A stretch of 64,000 nucleotides of DNA, from NCBI RefSeq assembly GCF_021166585.1, contig NZ_JAJOZE010000001.1, positions 700,062 to 764,061 on the forward strand, given 5' to 3'. This DNA comes from Metabacillus kandeliae (GTDB lineage Bacteria > Bacillota > Bacilli > Bacillales > Bacillaceae). The position numbers and the translations under genes are program-made. This document shows, piece after piece, positions 7,489 to 16,515 of this stretch. The notes under the pieces were generated by a model. It was not told the DNA's origin, made no database searches, and saw only the letters and a program-made list of their open reading frames with translations. The stretch's first letter is position 1. Each line of letters opens with the position of its first letter.

Positions 7489-8660
7489 AAGAATACTACG
7501 CAGATTTGCATGTTCATATCGGGTCAACAGAAACCGGAAAAGCAGTAAAAATTACGGCATCTAAAACATTGACCTTAAAAAATATACTGATAGAAGCAAG
7601 CGACAGCAAGGGGATCGATATTGTCGGCATCATTGATTCCCACGTACCAGAGGTGCAAAGCGAACTTAGAGCTCTCATCGACAGTAAGGAAGCAGCGGAG
7701 CTTCCGGAAGGCGGAGTCCGCTACAGAAACACTACGCTGCTGCTCGGAACAGAGCTGGAAATTTATGACCCTTTCTGCAAAGGGCCTCTGCACGTCCTGG
7801 CATTTTTTCCTTATCTTGAAAATATGGAGAGGTTTTCCGAGTGGCTTAAAGGTTGTCTGAAGAATATTAATTTAAGCTCGCAAAGAGTTTACGTACATGG
7901 AAAAGTTCTGCAAGAGCAGGTAAAGAAAGAAAATGGCCTCTTTATTCCGGCTCATATATTCACCCCTCATAGAAGCGTGTACGGAAGCGGTGTGGAAAAA
8001 TCCATCAAAGAAGTGTTTGAACCAAAGCTCATCGATGCTGTTGAACTTGGATTAAGCTCCAATACAGAAATGGCTGATGGCATTGCTGAGCTCCATGGTT
8101 ATTCCTTCGTTTCCAATTCGGACGCTCACTCGCTTCCTAAAATGGCGAGAGAATATCAGAAGCTTCAATTAAAAAGTGCATCCTTTGAGGAACTGAAAAA
8201 AGCTCTGAAAAACGAAGGCGGAAGGAGGATTCTTGCCAATTACGGCCTGAATCCTTTCCTGGGAAAATACTATTTAACAACCTGTGAAGGGTGCGGCATA
8301 GAACGGCCGAAGCCTGATGGTCCTTGCCCTAACTGCGGAAAAACAAGAATTACAAAAGGCGTGAGCACAAGAATTGCAGAATTGTCAGATGCAGCCGGCA
8401 AAAAACCGGAAAGGCCTCCTTATATTCATCAGGTGCCGCTTCAGTTTATTCCGGGTATCGGGCCCAAAACATTAACCAAACTAAAAGAAGCATTCGGTAC
8501 GGAAATGACGATTCTTCATCATACAGAAGGCAGTCAGCTTTCAGAAATAATCCCTCAAAAAACAGCTGATCTGATTCTGGCAGCAAGAAATGGAACCCTC
8601 GCCTTAAAAGCGGGCGGCGGAGGAATATATGGAAAAGTTGACCAAAAGGTGCGCCCATAA
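7485..8660 (+). CDS. yqxK: Endonuclease Q-family PHP protein, YqxK-like
   Basis: A 391-residue protein with three parts: an N-terminal PHP metallohydrolase domain (DLHVHIG at about residue 7 and NSDAHS near 209), a zinc ribbon with CEGCG and CPNCG (about residues 267-286), and a C-terminal helix-hairpin-helix DNA-binding segment (FIPGIGPKTLTKL). This is the architecture of endonuclease Q, which nicks DNA 5' of deaminated bases such as uracil and hypoxanthine. All ligand residues appear intact. Older annotation calls B. subtilis YqxK a DNA repair protein. It is coupled to nudF by a four-base overlap, so nucleotide clean-up and base-damage repair share a transcript. Confidence 0.85.
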   Translation: MKEYYADLHVHIGSTETGKAVKITASKTLTLKNILIEASDSKGIDIVGIIDSHVPEVQSELRALIDSKEAAELPEGGVRYRNTTLLLGTELEIYDPFCKGPLHVLAFFPYLENMERFSEWLKGCLKNINLSSQRVYVHGKVLQEQVKKENGLFIPAHIFTPHRSVYGSGVEKSIKEVFEPKLIDAVELGLSSNTEMADGIAELHGYSFVSNSDAHSLPKMAREYQKLQLKSASFEELKKALKNEGGRRILANYGLNPFLGKYYLTTCEGCGIERPKPDGPCPNCGKTRITKGVSTRIAELSDAAGKKPERPPYIHQVPLQFIPGIGPKTLTKLKEAFGTEMTILHHTEGSQLSEIIPQKTADLILAARNGTLALKAGGGGIYGKVDQKVRP

Positions 8661-8676
8661 TGGCGCACCTTTTGGT
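8641..8676 (+). terminator. Terminator of nudF-yqxK
   Basis: A perfect 15-bp stem (8641-8655 with 8662-8676) spans the stop codon of the endonuclease gene. The T-tract is short. Confidence 0.75.
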
Positions 8677-8690
8677 GTATAAAGAAAAAA

Positions 8691-8729
8691 TTTAGAATAA
8701 ATTATCGAAAAATTAATACTAGATTTACA
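8691..8729 (+). promoter_or_regulatory. Candidate Pho box (PhoP) upstream of phoX
   Basis: Four hexamers TTTAGA, TTATCG, TTAATA and TTTACA start at 8691, 8702, 8713 and 8724, exactly 11 bases apart. This is the spacing of PhoP direct repeats (TTAACA-like, 5-bp spacers). A GATAGA-like -10 lies 16 bases after the last repeat. Phosphate starvation would therefore induce the phosphatase gene. Confidence 0.7.
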
Positions 8730-8786
8730 ATTCGAGTATTTAATTGATAGAGAGTAATTTATTTTTACATAATCAGGAGGATGAGT

Positions 8787-11207
8787 ATGAAAAAGAGAAT
8801 CGCAGTGGCTTTGGCAGTGGGATTAATGGTCCCTTGCATGGCACCGGCCCATGCTGCTACAAAAGAAGTAACCATTGAATCAATGAAGTTCAAAGGAATG
8901 GACGCTCCAAAAACGATTGAACAAATGGTAGATACATACACTGGCGCATCTATTGAAGTAACTTACAGCAATGGCCTGAAAAAGGACTTCCCTCTCTCCT
9001 ACAACAGATTATTCAAGTCAGAAGATAAAGTAGCAGAAAACAAAGGGCAAATGATCGCGGCAGGAACTCCAATTGATTTTAACGGCAATCCGATTATGGA
9101 TACTAGTGCTGAAGGAAAGCCCGTTCCATTCGTATCAGACGCACCTGACTCCAACAGCGTCATGAAAGTCGGCAATGATATTTATATGGTGACGCATTAT
9201 GAGTATCAAACCATTGATGCAGCCGGAAAATCTGCTTACGGCCTTGTCCCTGCATCTATGTCGCTTACAAAGCTTGTACAAGATAAAAAAACAGGCAAAC
9301 TGGTGCCTGATAAAGTTTCTAAAATTGACTTTTCTTCCGTAAATGGACTATGGATTCCCTGCAATGGTTCTCTGTCACCTTGGGGAACGCACCTGGGATC
9401 AGAGGAATATGAGCCGGACGCAAGATCTTTTGAAGACAAAAAATCCAATGCCTATACACAGGTGAGCACTTTTGCCAAGCTTTACTTTGGCGACGAAGCA
9501 AAAGCTAATCCATACAACTACGGATGGATTCCTGAAATTACAGTGAATAAAGATGGTTCCACGAAAGTTGCCAAGCATTACAGCACAGGCCGCTTCTCCC
9601 ATGAATTGATGAAAGTAATGCCGGACAACCGCACAGCTTATTTTGGCGATGACGGCGGCAATACGATGATGTTCATGTATGTGGCTGACAAAGAGAAGGA
9701 TTTCTCTGCCGGCACTCTTTATGCAGCTAAATTTAAACAGACTGGAACTGAAAATGGAGGTTCTGGAGACCTTCAGTGGATGAAAATCGGCCATTCTACT
9801 GACGATGAAGTGAAAGCGATCATTGATAAAGGAACAAAATTCAGTGATATCTTTGAAACTTCCGATACAGCCAAAGAAGGTTTTACAGCTGTAAAAACTT
9901 ACGCGAGCAAAAATGTTGAATACCTTAAGCTTAAGCCTGGCATGGAAAAGGCAGCTCAAACGCTTGAAACTCGCCGTTACGCAGCAATGAAAGGCGCCAC
10001 TTCAGAATTTAATAAAATGGAAGGCCTTGCTTACAATACAGCGGAAAATAAAGTGTATGTGGCCATTTCTGATCTTTCCGGCAGTATGGAAAAAGACGCT
10101 GCAGGAAACGATCCAACGGATGATATCCAGCTTCCTAAGCGCAAATCAGGCGTGACGTTCGAACTCGATTTGAAAGGCCAGCAAATGGATTCTGAAGGCA
10201 AAGCCATCGACTCTGCCAATGTAGCTGCATCCATGAAAGGCCTGCTTGTCGGTGAAGACCTTGCAGCCCCAGATGCTTACGGCAATACAGCAAATCCTGA
10301 TAAAGTAGCAAGCCCTGATAACTTAAGCTTTTCTGATGATATGAACACTCTGTTTATCGGTGAAGACAGCGGCATGCATACGAACAACTTTGTATGGGCT
10401 TATGACCTGACGACAAAAGAGCTTTCCAGAGTCCTTTCTGTACCTGCAGGCGCTGAGGCAACAGGCCTGAAAGTTGTGGAAGGCTTGATGGACCACAATT
10501 ATATTATGAGCAACTTCCAGCATCCAGGAGATGAATTGGATGGCAAGAAAATTACAGCTGTTAATCCAGAAGAACTGAAAGCTGCCATGGAAAAAGGCAT
10601 CGGAATCGATAAAACAGGCGGTATCGGATATATCGGCGGCCTTCCGATGGGTAAAGCAGGAGATAAAGCAGTCGGCAAGCTGCCGATTGCAAGGATTATT
10701 CTTAAGCACGAAACACCTCTATATAAAATGGCAGCAGACGGCTCCCTTACACAAGCTGGAAGCATTAAAAACGGCGCGTTTCGCGTGTATGGCCAAATCG
10801 GCGACCTGATTAACGTCGGCGGGGACTATTATGTGAAATCAGGCGAAGCTAGGGCACAAAGCTACCAGGGCAGAATACTGATCAAAAAGCCAATGGCTCT
10901 CTATAACAAAGACGGCAAGGTTTACAGAATGCTGAAAAAAGGCGAAGCGATCAAAGTTTACGGCATGGGAAGCGGAAGATATGAAGTAGGTAACGGATAT
11001 TATGTGAACGAAGACCATGATGCTGTTTACTACGAAGGCATTGTCACAATTAAAAAAGATACGGATTTATTTAAAGACGGAAATGCAGCGAAAACTTTGA
11101 AAAAGGGCCTCACTTACCGTGTATACGGCTATAAGGATGGTATGCTTGACTTAGGCGGCGGCTATTACACAATGGCTGACACTTCTGTAGAATACAGCAA
11201 AAATTAA
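8787..11207 (+). CDS. phoX: PhoX-type secreted phosphatase (DUF839) with C-terminal repeats
   Basis: PhoX enzymes are secreted Ca/Fe-dependent alkaline phosphatases that release phosphate from organic esters. In 806 residues I see a Sec signal peptide (cleavage after AHA, about residue 23), the family motif PCNGSLSPWGTHLGSEE (about residues 190-206) with the conserved Cys and Glu ligands, GRFSHE and GDDGG further on, and NKMEGLAY and GEDSG later. Residues 634-806 hold three repeats of about 55 residues ending in GG-YY, GNGYY and GGGYY, which look like SH3-like wall- or surface-binding units and are not part of the usual enzyme. I start at 8787 because AGGAGG abuts the earlier ATG. The Pho box upstream fits the role. 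Confidence 0.82.
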   Translation: MKKRIAVALAVGLMVPCMAPAHAATKEVTIESMKFKGMDAPKTIEQMVDTYTGASIEVTYSNGLKKDFPLSYNRLFKSEDKVAENKGQMIAAGTPIDFNGNPIMDTSAEGKPVPFVSDAPDSNSVMKVGNDIYMVTHYEYQTIDAAGKSAYGLVPASMSLTKLVQDKKTGKLVPDKVSKIDFSSVNGLWIPCNGSLSPWGTHLGSEEYEPDARSFEDKKSNAYTQVSTFAKLYFGDEAKANPYNYGWIPEITVNKDGSTKVAKHYSTGRFSHELMKVMPDNRTAYFGDDGGNTMMFMYVADKEKDFSAGTLYAAKFKQTGTENGGSGDLQWMKIGHSTDDEVKAIIDKGTKFSDIFETSDTAKEGFTAVKTYASKNVEYLKLKPGMEKAAQTLETRRYAAMKGATSEFNKMEGLAYNTAENKVYVAISDLSGSMEKDAAGNDPTDDIQLPKRKSGVTFELDLKGQQMDSEGKAIDSANVAASMKGLLVGEDLAAPDAYGNTANPDKVASPDNLSFSDDMNTLFIGEDSGMHTNNFVWAYDLTTKELSRVLSVPAGAEATGLKVVEGLMDHNYIMSNFQHPGDELDGKKITAVNPEELKAAMEKGIGIDKTGGIGYIGGLPMGKAGDKAVGKLPIARIILKHETPLYKMAADGSLTQAGSIKNGAFRVYGQIGDLINVGGDYYVKSGEARAQSYQGRILIKKPMALYNKDGKVYRMLKKGEAIKVYGMGSGRYEVGNGYYVNEDHDAVYYEGIVTIKKDTDLFKDGNAAKTLKKGLTYRVYGYKDGMLDLGGGYYTMADTSVEYSKN

Positions 11208-11213
11208 TTATGG

Positions 11214-11243
11214 AGGCGGCCCAGCTGTTGGGCCGCTTTTTCT
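11214..11243 (+). terminator. Terminator of phoX
   Basis: GCGGCCCA/TGGGCCGC stem with a five-base loop and five T. Confidence 0.9.
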
Positions 11244-11294
11244 ATGCAAAAGATTGAAATCTATTAAATAAATGAAACTCTAGCAGATGAGAAG

Positions 11295-11322
11295 GAATAG
11301 TTCCCCCGTGCAATCATATAAT
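11295..11322 (+). promoter_or_regulatory. SigE-type promoter of spoIIM
   Basis: GAATAGT (-35) and CATATAAT (-10, 11315-11322) with 13 bases between, close to the SigE pattern. The B. subtilis gene is in the SigE regulon. Confidence 0.55.
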
Positions 11323-11353
11323 CTACTATGAGCCAGCCACAGGGGGAAGAATA

Positions 11354-12007
11354 ATGAGCAACCAGCAAATAAAAGGATTGTTTACGAAGCATATAAGAGA
11401 GCATTCTTCTATCTATGTATTTGTTTTTGTGCTGTTTTTAATGGGAGTCATTTTCGGAGCTGTGATTGTAAACAGTATGACATTCAGCCAGAAGGAAGAT
11501 CTTTATTTTTATTTAAGCCGCTTCTTTGGACAAGTCTCAGAAGGGAAAGTGGCCACCTCCGCTGACATGTTTCAGCAAAGCTTTCTCCATAATGTGAAAT
11601 ACCTCGGGCTGATGTGGATTCTGGGCATTTCCATTATTGGACTGCCTGTTATTCTGATCATGCTTTTTCTTAAGGGAATTGTTGTTGGCTTTTCAGTCGG
11701 CTTTCTTGTGAACCAAATGGGCTGGAAGGGATTCCTGCTTTCCTTTGTGTCTGTCTTTCCGCAGAATATCCTCATGATTCCTGCTTTTATCATCATGAGT
11801 ACGGCAGGAATCGCCGTATCTCTAAAAATTTTCAGGCAGCTATTTTTGAAGAAAAAAAGTACGCTTGAGAGTCCTTATCAATTTTTCGTAAAATATGCGA
11901 TTGTACTTGGAGTAATCTGCTTAATGATACTGGCCGCTTCTTCTCTTGAAGCTTATGCATCGCCTGGCTTGATGAAAAGTGTTGTGGATGCTTCCGGAGG
12001 AAAGTAA
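11354..12007 (+). CDS. spoIIM: Stage II sporulation protein M
   Basis: SpoIIM is the mother-cell membrane scaffold of the engulfment complex and recruits SpoIIP and SpoIID, the enzymes that thin the septal peptidoglycan. It has 217 residues with about five hydrophobic segments (around residues 20-42, 87-110, 116-150 and 175-200). [16 protein letters not shown] is typical of the family. GGGGGA precedes the ATG. Location just upstream of fur is as in B. subtilis. It stands alone with its own SigE-like promoter. Confidence 0.93.
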   Translation: MSNQQIKGLFTKHIREHSSIYVFVFVLFLMGVIFGAVIVNSMTFSQKEDLYFYLSRFFGQVSEGKVATSADMFQQSFLHNVKYLGLMWILGISIIGLPVILIMLFLKGIVVGFSVGFLVNQMGWKGFLLSFVSVFPQNILMIPAFIIMSTAGIAVSLKIFRQLFLKKKSTLESPYQFFVKYAIVLGVICLMILAASSLEAYASPGLMKSVVDASGGK

Positions 12008-12073
12008 AGAGAGAGCTTGACAGGCTATTTAGTCTATAATGATTCTTAAATAATAATCTATTCTCTTATTAAT

Positions 12074-12088
12074 TTATAATAATTTCAG
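12074..12088 (+). promoter_or_regulatory. Candidate PerR box upstream of fur
   Basis: TTATAATAATTTCAG matches the PerR box TTATAATNATTATAA in the left half and most of the right half. It directly abuts the -35 box. PerR control of fur is known in B. subtilis. Confidence 0.5.
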
Positions 12089-12117
12089 TTGGAACCCTCA
12101 CTCTCATTTGATATAAT
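12089..12117 (+). promoter_or_regulatory. SigA promoter of fur
   Basis: TTGGAA, a 17-bp spacer, and a perfect TATAAT (12112-12117). A start codon at 12118 would lie in the -10 region, which supports the start at 12151. Confidence 0.8.
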
Positions 12118-12150
12118 ATGATGAGGCAAGTGGCGAGGGAGGAACACTGG

Positions 12151-12603
12151 ATGGAAAATCGCATAGACAGAATTAAAAAGCAGCTGCATTCATCAAGCTA
12201 TAAGCTGACGCCGCAGCGCGAAGCAACCGTTCGGGTATTGCTGGAAAATGAAGAAGACCACTTGAGTGCCGAAGACGTTTACCTCCTCGTAAAGGAAAAG
12301 TCTCCAGAAATCGGGCTCGCTACAGTATATCGGACATTGGAATTGCTGACTGAACTAAAAATAGTTGATAAAATAAATTTTGGAGACGGTGTCTCACGGT
12401 ATGATTTAAGAAAAGAAGGGGCAGCGCATTTTCATCATCATTTAGTTTGCATTGAATGCGGAGCTGTCGCTGAAATTGAAGAAGATCTTTTAGAAGATGT
12501 TGAACAAATTGTAGAGCGCGACTGGAAATTTAAAATTAAAGATCACCGCCTTACGTTTCATGGCATCTGTGAAAAATGCCAAAGTAAGCATGAAAGTGAG
12601 TAA
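12151..12603 (+). CDS. fur: Ferric uptake repressor
   Basis: Fur is a dimeric Fe(II)-dependent repressor of siderophore and iron-uptake genes. The 150 residues contain the winged-helix DNA-binding domain (ATVYRTLE recognition helix, about residues 56-63), the metal-binding AHFHHH (about 87-92), and the structural zinc cysteines CIEC and CEKC. The sequence is almost identical to B. subtilis Fur as I remember it. GGGAGGA sits eight bases before ATG 12151. A candidate PerR box precedes the promoter, linking peroxide stress to iron control. Confidence 0.97.
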   Translation: MENRIDRIKKQLHSSSYKLTPQREATVRVLLENEEDHLSAEDVYLLVKEKSPEIGLATVYRTLELLTELKIVDKINFGDGVSRYDLRKEGAAHFHHHLVCIECGAVAEIEEDLLEDVEQIVERDWKFKIKDHRLTFHGICEKCQSKHESE

Positions 12604-12629
12604 CCTTTCTGTACAGGAAGGTTTTTTGC
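12602..12629 (+). terminator. Terminator of fur
   Basis: AACCTTTCTG pairs with CAGGAAGGTT (one mismatch), followed by six T. Confidence 0.85.
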
Positions 12630-12833
12630 TTTTTTTTGGCGAAAAGATGAATGAAGCCGGCCGCATTCAAATCGCTTGCACTTTTCCTTGTCTTTCTTCT
12701 TCTTCAGGTATAAAGTTTGTCCGTTTTGGCATATCTTTTAACAGGGCTTTCCCCATCGTAATCCTGCATTGAGGTTTAAAGCTTCTTGAAAAAGGGGAGT
12801 CAAATTGAAGATAGACTGGAAGGAAGAGCTGAG

Positions 12834-13061
12834 ATGAAGCGGATGCTGCGCGCATTCTTTGATTTATTGAAAGTATTTGTGATTTTTACCGGATTTACGA
12901 TTTTATTCTATTATGCTATTATTTGGGTTAATCTGGAGTATCAGGGATACCATAAGTATGATGAACCAGAAGGCGCTGCCTTAAAAGTCACCAAAATGGT
13001 GCATGAGAGGACAGATGACTGGCGAAACAGGCTCATATTCTTTTTTTTAAACGGGGAGTAG
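12834..13061 (+). CDS. yqzK: YqzK-like small membrane protein
   Basis: A 75-residue protein with one membrane helix (about residues 12-33) and a polar C-terminal tail. It matches B. subtilis YqzK in size and in its place between fur and xerD. The start at 12834 has GGAAGGAAGAG upstream; an earlier in-frame start would add 16 charged residues. It ends six bases before the xerD start, so the two are probably co-transcribed. Its function is unknown to me. Confidence 0.8.
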   Translation: MKRMLRAFFDLLKVFVIFTGFTILFYYAIIWVNLEYQGYHKYDEPEGAALKVTKMVHERTDDWRNRLIFFFLNGE

Positions 13062-13067
13062 AGAGAT

Positions 13068-13961
13068 TTGAATGACCAAATTAAAGATTTTATTCATTAC
13101 CTTGTGGTCGAAAGAGGATTATCGAATAATACCATTGTCTCTTACGAAAGAGACTTATCCCATTATGCTAGATTCCTCTCAGAGGAACAAAAGATCTCTT
13201 CCTTTAATGACGTTACGCGCCTGAACATCATTCAATTTTTAAAATTGCTGAAAGATCAGGGGAAATCAAGCAAAACAGCTGCAAGGCATATTGCCTCAAT
13301 CAGGTCGCTTCATCAATTCCTGCTTAGGGAGAAGGTATGTGATCAGGATCCGTCTGTACATATCGAATCCCCTCAAATTGAAAGAAAGCTGCCGCAGGTT
13401 CTTTCCCTTAAAGAGGTGGAAAGGCTCCTTGAAACACCGCTCTTAACCTCTCCGATTGGATACCGCGACAAAGCAATGCTGGAACTGCTCTATGCAACAG
13501 GCATCCGTGTCAGTGAAATGATTAATCTTGATTTGGCTGATGCCCATTTATCCATGGGATTCATCCGCTGCTTCGGAAAAGGGAGCAAAGAAAGAATTGT
13601 TCCTATCGGGAGAGCAGCATCTGATAGTTTAACGCAATACCTTGAAAAAGCCCGACCGAAAATGCTGAAAGGCCGTTCAGGAACTGATGCTCTGTTTTTA
13701 AACCATCATGGAAATAGAATTACACGGCAGGGCTTTTGGAAGAACCTTAAGAAAATCGCTTTGGAAGCAGGCATTTCTAAAACGCTGACACCGCACACTC
13801 TGAGGCATTCATTTGCAACGCATCTTTTGGAAAATGGAGCGGATCTGAGAGCAGTGCAGGAGATGCTCGGTCATGCTGATATTTCCACTACTCAAATATA
13901 TACTCATGTAACGAAAACAAGACTGAAGGATGTTTACAAGCAATATCATCCCAGAGCATAA
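13068..13961 (+). CDS. xerD: Site-specific tyrosine recombinase XerD
   Basis: With XerC-like CodV it resolves chromosome dimers at dif near the terminus, under FtsK/SpoIIIE control. The 297 residues have the N-terminal SAM-like core-binding domain and the catalytic domain with Arg in ATGIRVSE, His-x-x-Arg in HTLRHSF, His in LGHADIS and the Tyr nucleophile in TQIYTH. The start is TTG at 13068; GGGGAG lies about ten bases upstream and no in-frame ATG fits. B. subtilis calls this gene ripX or xerD and has it in the same position. Confidence 0.94.
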   Translation: MNDQIKDFIHYLVVERGLSNNTIVSYERDLSHYARFLSEEQKISSFNDVTRLNIIQFLKLLKDQGKSSKTAARHIASIRSLHQFLLREKVCDQDPSVHIESPQIERKLPQVLSLKEVERLLETPLLTSPIGYRDKAMLELLYATGIRVSEMINLDLADAHLSMGFIRCFGKGSKERIVPIGRAASDSLTQYLEKARPKMLKGRSGTDALFLNHHGNRITRQGFWKNLKKIALEAGISKTLTPHTLRHSFATHLLENGADLRAVQEMLGHADISTTQIYTHVTKTRLKDVYKQYHPRA

Positions 13962-13963
13962 AA

Positions 13964-13999
13964 AGCAGCTGCATTTTTGCGGCTGTTTATTTATTTTTT
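13964..13999 (+). terminator. Terminator of yqzK-xerD
   Basis: CAGCTGCA/TGCGGCTG stem with a T loop, followed by a T-rich tail. Confidence 0.75.
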
Positions 14000-14038
14000 A
14001 GAAAATTTTTGCTGCTGAAGCCATTAGGAAACCTGTTA

Positions 14039-14068
14039 TTGTCACAATCGTTGTAAACGGTTTATAAT
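14039..14068 (+). promoter_or_regulatory. Promoter and cre-like site of the deoB cluster
   Basis: TTGTCA, an 18-bp spacer and TATAAT. A palindromic TGTAAACGGTTTAT (14052-14065, 12 of 14 to the cre consensus) covers the spacer and part of the -10, so CcpA binding would block polymerase. Catabolite repression of the B. subtilis drm-pupG operon is known. A GGAA-loop hairpin (14165-14182) lies in the leader. Confidence 0.6.
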
Positions 14069-14224
14069 ATGGTTGTCAGACTTCTGACTTATTCAATTTA
14101 ACTAGACATTCGGCACATTTTCAATCAGGTTTAAAAACTTTACTCGCATGGATTGAGAATGGCCCTCAAAGGGAACTTTGAGTAAGGACAGGAAGACAAA
14201 AGTATTTTATTTAGGAGGAACAGG

Positions 14225-15409
14225 ATGTCTGATTATACATATAAGCGCATGTTCATTGTTGTGATGGATTCAGTCGGAATCGGAGAAGCTCCGGATGCAG
14301 AAAAATTTAACGACGTCGGTTCAGACACGCTGGGACATATTGCCGAAAAAATGAATGGCATTCATTTACCGAATATGGCGAAGCTCGGGCTCAGCAATAT
14401 TCGGGAAATTAAAGGGGTGCCTCTGCAGGATAAGCCGCTTGCCTGCTATACAAAAATGCAGGAAGCCTCTAATGGAAAAGATACGATGACAGGACATTGG
14501 GAAATTATGGGTCTTTATATTGAAAACCCTTTTCAAGTATTTCCTGACGGATTCCCGAAAGAGCTTGTGGAGCAGCTTGAGGAAAAAACAGGCCGCAAAG
14601 TAATTGGAAATAAACCGGCATCCGGAACAGAAATTCTGGATGAGCTTGGCGAGGAGCACATGAAAAGCGGCTCTCTTATTGTCTATACTTCTGCAGATTC
14701 CGTTCTGCAAATTGCTGCTCATGAAGAGATTATTCCAATAGAAGAGCAGTACAGGATTTGCGAAATAGCGCGGGAACTGACAATGGAAGACAGGTTTAAA
14801 GTGGGAAGAGTGATTGCCCGCCCGTTTGTCGGAAAACCGGGAGAATTTAAAAGAACCTCTAACCGTCATGACTACGCCCTTAAGCCATTCGGCAGGACAG
14901 TCATGGACGAACTGAAGGATGCTGGCAGGGATGTGCTGGCAATCGGCAAAATTTCTGACATCTATGACGGTGAAGGCATTACAGAATCCATTCGGACTAA
15001 ATCAAATATGGATGGCATGGACCAGCTGATCAGCACAATGGACAAGGACTTCACAGGCATTAGTTTCCTGAACCTTGTTGATTTTGATGCACTTTTTGGC
15101 CACCGCAGAGATCCTGAAGGATACGGAAAGGCACTGGAAGAATATGATGAACGACTTTCAGAGGTGCTGGACAAACTGAAGGAAGACGACCTTTTGATTA
15201 TTACAGCTGACCATGGAAATGATCCTGTCCATCCAGGAACTGACCATACAAGAGAATATGTGCCTCTTTTAGTCTACAGTCCTTCCTTTAAAGAAGGCAA
15301 AGCACTGGATATCAGGGAAACGTTTGCTGATATTGGAGCCACTGTAGCTGATAACTTCAATGTTAAACCAACGGAATACGGCAAAAGCTTCTTATCTGAT
15401 CTTAAATAA
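14225..15409 (+). CDS. deoB: Phosphopentomutase
   Basis: It converts (deoxy)ribose 1-phosphate to the 5-phosphate, passing nucleoside sugars to the pentose phosphate and aldolase routes. It has 394 residues of the alkaline-phosphatase superfamily with metal ligands in [11 protein letters not shown] (about residues 14-24) and TADHGNDP (about 328-335). AGGAGGA precedes ATG. It feeds from the two phosphorylases downstream. In B. subtilis it is called drm. A repeat element lies between it and pupG, which is not part of the usual operon. Confidence 0.95.
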   Translation: MSDYTYKRMFIVVMDSVGIGEAPDAEKFNDVGSDTLGHIAEKMNGIHLPNMAKLGLSNIREIKGVPLQDKPLACYTKMQEASNGKDTMTGHWEIMGLYIENPFQVFPDGFPKELVEQLEEKTGRKVIGNKPASGTEILDELGEEHMKSGSLIVYTSADSVLQIAAHEEIIPIEEQYRICEIARELTMEDRFKVGRVIARPFVGKPGEFKRTSNRHDYALKPFGRTVMDELKDAGRDVLAIGKISDIYDGEGITESIRTKSNMDGMDQLISTMDKDFTGISFLNLVDFDALFGHRRDPEGYGKALEEYDERLSEVLDKLKEDDLLIITADHGNDPVHPGTDHTREYVPLLVYSPSFKEGKALDIRETFADIGATVADNFNVKPTEYGKSFLSDLK

Positions 15410-15410
15410 A

Positions 15411-15580
15411 GGCTATGTTAAAGAAGAATGCTGATTTTAGCGCACTTTTTGATTGGAGGGGCAGGCGGGAGACTCCAGCGGGAGCAGCGGGACAGGTGAG
15501 ATAAGCATGCGCTAAGGCGCCGAGGAGGCTCAGCGACCGCCTCGTGCTGAAATCAACAGCCAAATTTAACAGACCCTGAA
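15411..15580. repeat. Dispersed intergenic repeat, copy 2
   Basis: About 170 bp starting GGCTATGTTAAAGAAGAATG and ending AACAGACCCT. It shares GGCGGGAGACTCC and the AAATCAACAGC right end with copy 1. It lies within the deoB-pupG gap and starts a few bases after the deoB stop codon. Confidence 0.85.
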
Positions 15581-15669
15581 TAAAAAACACTATATTAAAA
15601 AGCTTGCTGATTGAAGCGGGAGCTTTGCTTTTCATCTGCGGGCTTTTATGAAGCTAGGGGGATTATGGC

Positions 15670-16503
15670 GTGAACCATGAACAAATTATAAAGGCTGCAA
15701 GCTTTATCAAGGGGAAAATAGAGGAAACGCCTAGAATCGGATTGATTTTAGGCTCAGGGCTTGGTGTACTCGCTGATGAAATTGAAAATCCGGTGAAAAT
15801 TGCTTATTCGGATATTCCCGGCTTTCCGGAGTCCACAGTAGAAGGCCATGCAGGACAGTTTGTATTCGGTACCCTTAAAGGGGCATTTGTTGCTGCAATG
15901 CAGGGGCGTTTTCATTTTTACGAAGGGTATTCAATGGAAAAAGTAACCTTTCCGGTCAGAGTTATGAAGGAAATCGGGATTGGCACTCTGATCGTCACAA
16001 ATGCTGCCGGCGGCATTAATGAAAGCTTTGAGCCCGGCGATCTTATGCTGATTACAGATCACATCAATAACATCGGCACAAATCCATTAATCGGTCACAA
16101 TGATCATAATCTTGGCGTCCGTTTCCCGGATCTGTCTGAAGCGTACAGCAAGAACCTAAGGCTTTTGGCGAAAAACACAGCTGAAAAAACAGGCCTTTCC
16201 CTTCAGGAAGGCATCTACATTGCTAACAGCGGCCCTTCTTATGAAACACCGGCTGAAATCCGCATGCTGAGAAGCTGGGGCGGCGACGCGGTCGGCATGT
16301 CAACAGTGCCAGAGGTGATTGTGGCAAGGCATTCAGGACTTGAGGTTCTCGGCATTTCCTGCATCTCCAATATGGCTGCAGGCATCCTTGATCAGCCGCT
16401 TTCTCACAGTGAAGTAATGGAAACGACTGAAAAGGTAAAAGCGAGCTTTTTGCAGTTCGTAAAAGAACTGGTACATGATATTCATTCTACGACTAAACGA
16501 TAA
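15670..16503 (+). CDS. pupG: Purine nucleoside phosphorylase
   Basis: It cleaves guanosine, inosine and their deoxy forms with phosphate. The 277 residues show the trimeric PNP family motifs GSGLG (phosphate loop, about residues 28-32), HAGQF and VTNAAGGI. The start is GTG 15670 with AGGGGGA eight bases before it; no better ATG is available. Four bases separate it from pdp's ribosome binding region. Product sugar phosphate goes to DeoB. Confidence 0.94.
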   Translation: MNHEQIIKAASFIKGKIEETPRIGLILGSGLGVLADEIENPVKIAYSDIPGFPESTVEGHAGQFVFGTLKGAFVAAMQGRFHFYEGYSMEKVTFPVRVMKEIGIGTLIVTNAAGGINESFEPGDLMLITDHINNIGTNPLIGHNDHNLGVRFPDLSEAYSKNLRLLAKNTAEKTGLSLQEGIYIANSGPSYETPAEIRMLRSWGGDAVGMSTVPEVIVARHSGLEVLGISCISNMAAGILDQPLSHSEVMETTEKVKASFLQFVKELVHDIHSTTKR

Positions 16504-16515
16504 GGTGTGAGCATA

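Noticed and set aside
9399-9959. A 186-codon minus-strand frame inside phoX
   Set aside because: Antisense shadow of a well-supported gene with no ribosome binding site.
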